DNA of 64,000 nucleotides from Caulobacterales bacterium (GTDB lineage: Bacteria; Pseudomonadota; Alphaproteobacteria; Caulobacterales; Caulobacteraceae): the NCBI GenBank assembly GCA_019510435.1, contig JAEKKJ010000013.1:1-64000 (forward strand). The letters run 5' to 3'. The notes under the pieces were generated by a model. That model was not told the DNA's origin and ran no database searches. It saw only the letters and a list, made by a program, of their open reading frames with translations. Below, piece by piece: positions 63,504-64,000 of this stretch (positions are counted from its first letter, which is position 1; every line of letters begins with the position of its first letter). The translations under genes and the position numbers were made by a program.

Positions 63504-64000
63504 CAGTCGAAGAGGTCCGGCTCTTCCTCGCTGACGATGTCCCAGTAGGGCTGGAAGGCGAAGACGCCGCCGATCTCGCTGCCCACCTGGCCGGCCGTGT
63601 GGCGCGCCACGTCATGCGGGATCGGCCGCGTCTGGCCGGCGGCTTCCGCCAGCAGCTGCACCTGGCAGGCATTCTCCAGCGCCAGGTAGCGCCAGACGGC
63701 GGCCTCCACCGTCTGGCCGACGGTGAGGATGCCGTGGTTCTGCAGGATCACGGCCTTTCGCGGGCCCAGGGCCTCGGCGATCTTCTCGCCCTCGCTGGTG
63801 TCGAGCACCACGCCCGAGAACTCGCTGAACAGCGAGTGATCTTCATAGAACGCCGCCGCGTCCTGGGTGAGCGGGTCCAGCAGCCGGCCGAGGGTCGACC
63901 AGGCCTTGCCGTAGAGCGAGTGGGAGTGGGCCGCGGCGACCACGTCCGGCCGCGCCTTGTGCAGTTCCGAGTGGATGGCGAAGGCGGCCCGGTTCAGGCG
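63503..64000 (-). CDS. Class II aldolase/adducin family protein (5' end outside window)
   Basis: The C-terminal ~165 residues of a class II aldolase/adducin-like metal-dependent protein. Zn-binding histidines are in VVAAAHSHSLYGKAW, with a further His in LQNHGILTVGQTVEAAVW. Reading is continuous to the window edge, upstream of VVAAAHSHS (ELHKARPD), so the true start lies beyond 64000. It is the most upstream visible gene of the minus-strand sulfur operon. It may cleave the carbon skeleton left after desulfonation, but the substrate is unknown. Confidence 0.88.
   Translation of the reverse strand, partial: RLNRAAFAIHSELHKARPDVVAAAHSHSLYGKAWSTLGRLLDPLTQDAAAFYEDHSLFSEFSGVVLDTSEGEKIAEALGPRKAVILQNHGILTVGQTVEAAVWRYLALENACQVQLLAEAAGQTRPIPHDVARHTAGQVGSEIGGVFAFQPYWDIVSEEEPDLFD

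Noticed and set aside
47678..64000. The sulfur region as a mobile island
   Set aside because: No integrase, transposase, tRNA or flanking direct repeats were seen, and the base composition looks like that of the rest of the window.

Overview
This 64 kb window is GC-rich chromosomal DNA of an alphaproteobacterium. The gene set fits the Caulobacteraceae, possibly Phenylobacterium: a ppx-rlmE / guaB / rsmB-like / guaA neighbourhood, a complete Pho/Pst cluster, an HWE-type histidine kinase and TonB-dependent uptake. The genus is an inference from gene content and was not tested by alignment. I see no rRNA, tRNA, CRISPR array, transposase or integrase. Very long antisense reading frames occur throughout because of the high GC and were ignored.

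Layout. 1-3.0 kb: a truncated AlsS-type thiamine-diphosphate enzyme divergent from NADP-type glutamate dehydrogenase. 3.1-8.3 kb (minus): a three-gene operon in which a FAD / double cNMP-binding-domain / four-cluster Fe-S protein is followed by a His-rich membrane protein and by a protein fusing a cytoplasmic FHA domain, one membrane helix and a decaheme c-type cytochrome. This looks like an undescribed, signal-gated transmembrane electron conduit and is the most unusual system in the window. 8.5-12.7 kb (plus): cytochrome c maturation genes ccmF-ccmG-ccmH-ccmI, running directly into phoR. 12.7-25.0 kb: a phosphate regulon with phoR, phoU1, phoB, an LpxH-like phosphoesterase, an OprP-type porin, pstS, a pit transporter with its PhoU-like partner, and pstC-pstA-pstB-phoU2. 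Five PhoB-box arrays with 11-nt spacing lie upstream of phoU1, the phosphoesterase, oprP, pstS and pstC. Two complex inverted repeats lie on either side of phoU1-phoB.

25-31 kb: an exported DAO-type oxidase, an HWE kinase, and the conserved ATP-grasp / alpha-E / transglutaminase operon, in which a 38-bp tandem duplication has created two 13-residue mini-ORFs between the first two genes. 31-37 kb: tamA-tamB for outer-membrane assembly. 37-47.4 kb: mostly housekeeping (phhA, hspQ, ppx, rlmE, a LysR regulator divergent from a methyltransferase, guaB, a MAPEG protein, an RsmB-like methyltransferase, guaA).

47.7-64 kb: an organosulfur-scavenging region. It contains three LLM flavin monooxygenases (one SsuD-like and next to a flavin reductase), a TauD/AtsK-like dioxygenase, a TonB receptor followed immediately by an SsuA-type binding lipoprotein, a CmcJ/NvfI-type oxidoreductase, a peroxiredoxin-like protein, and a minus-strand operon running from a class II aldolase through a second SsuA-like lipoprotein, a cysteine-dioxygenase-type enzyme, a four-domain rhodanese and a GST to the SsuD/flavin-reductase pair. 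Two binding proteins are present but no ABC permease or ATPase is visible. The inferred job is uptake of sulfonates, sulfate esters or thiols across the outer membrane, oxidative release of sulfite, and handling of sulfane sulfur and thiols.
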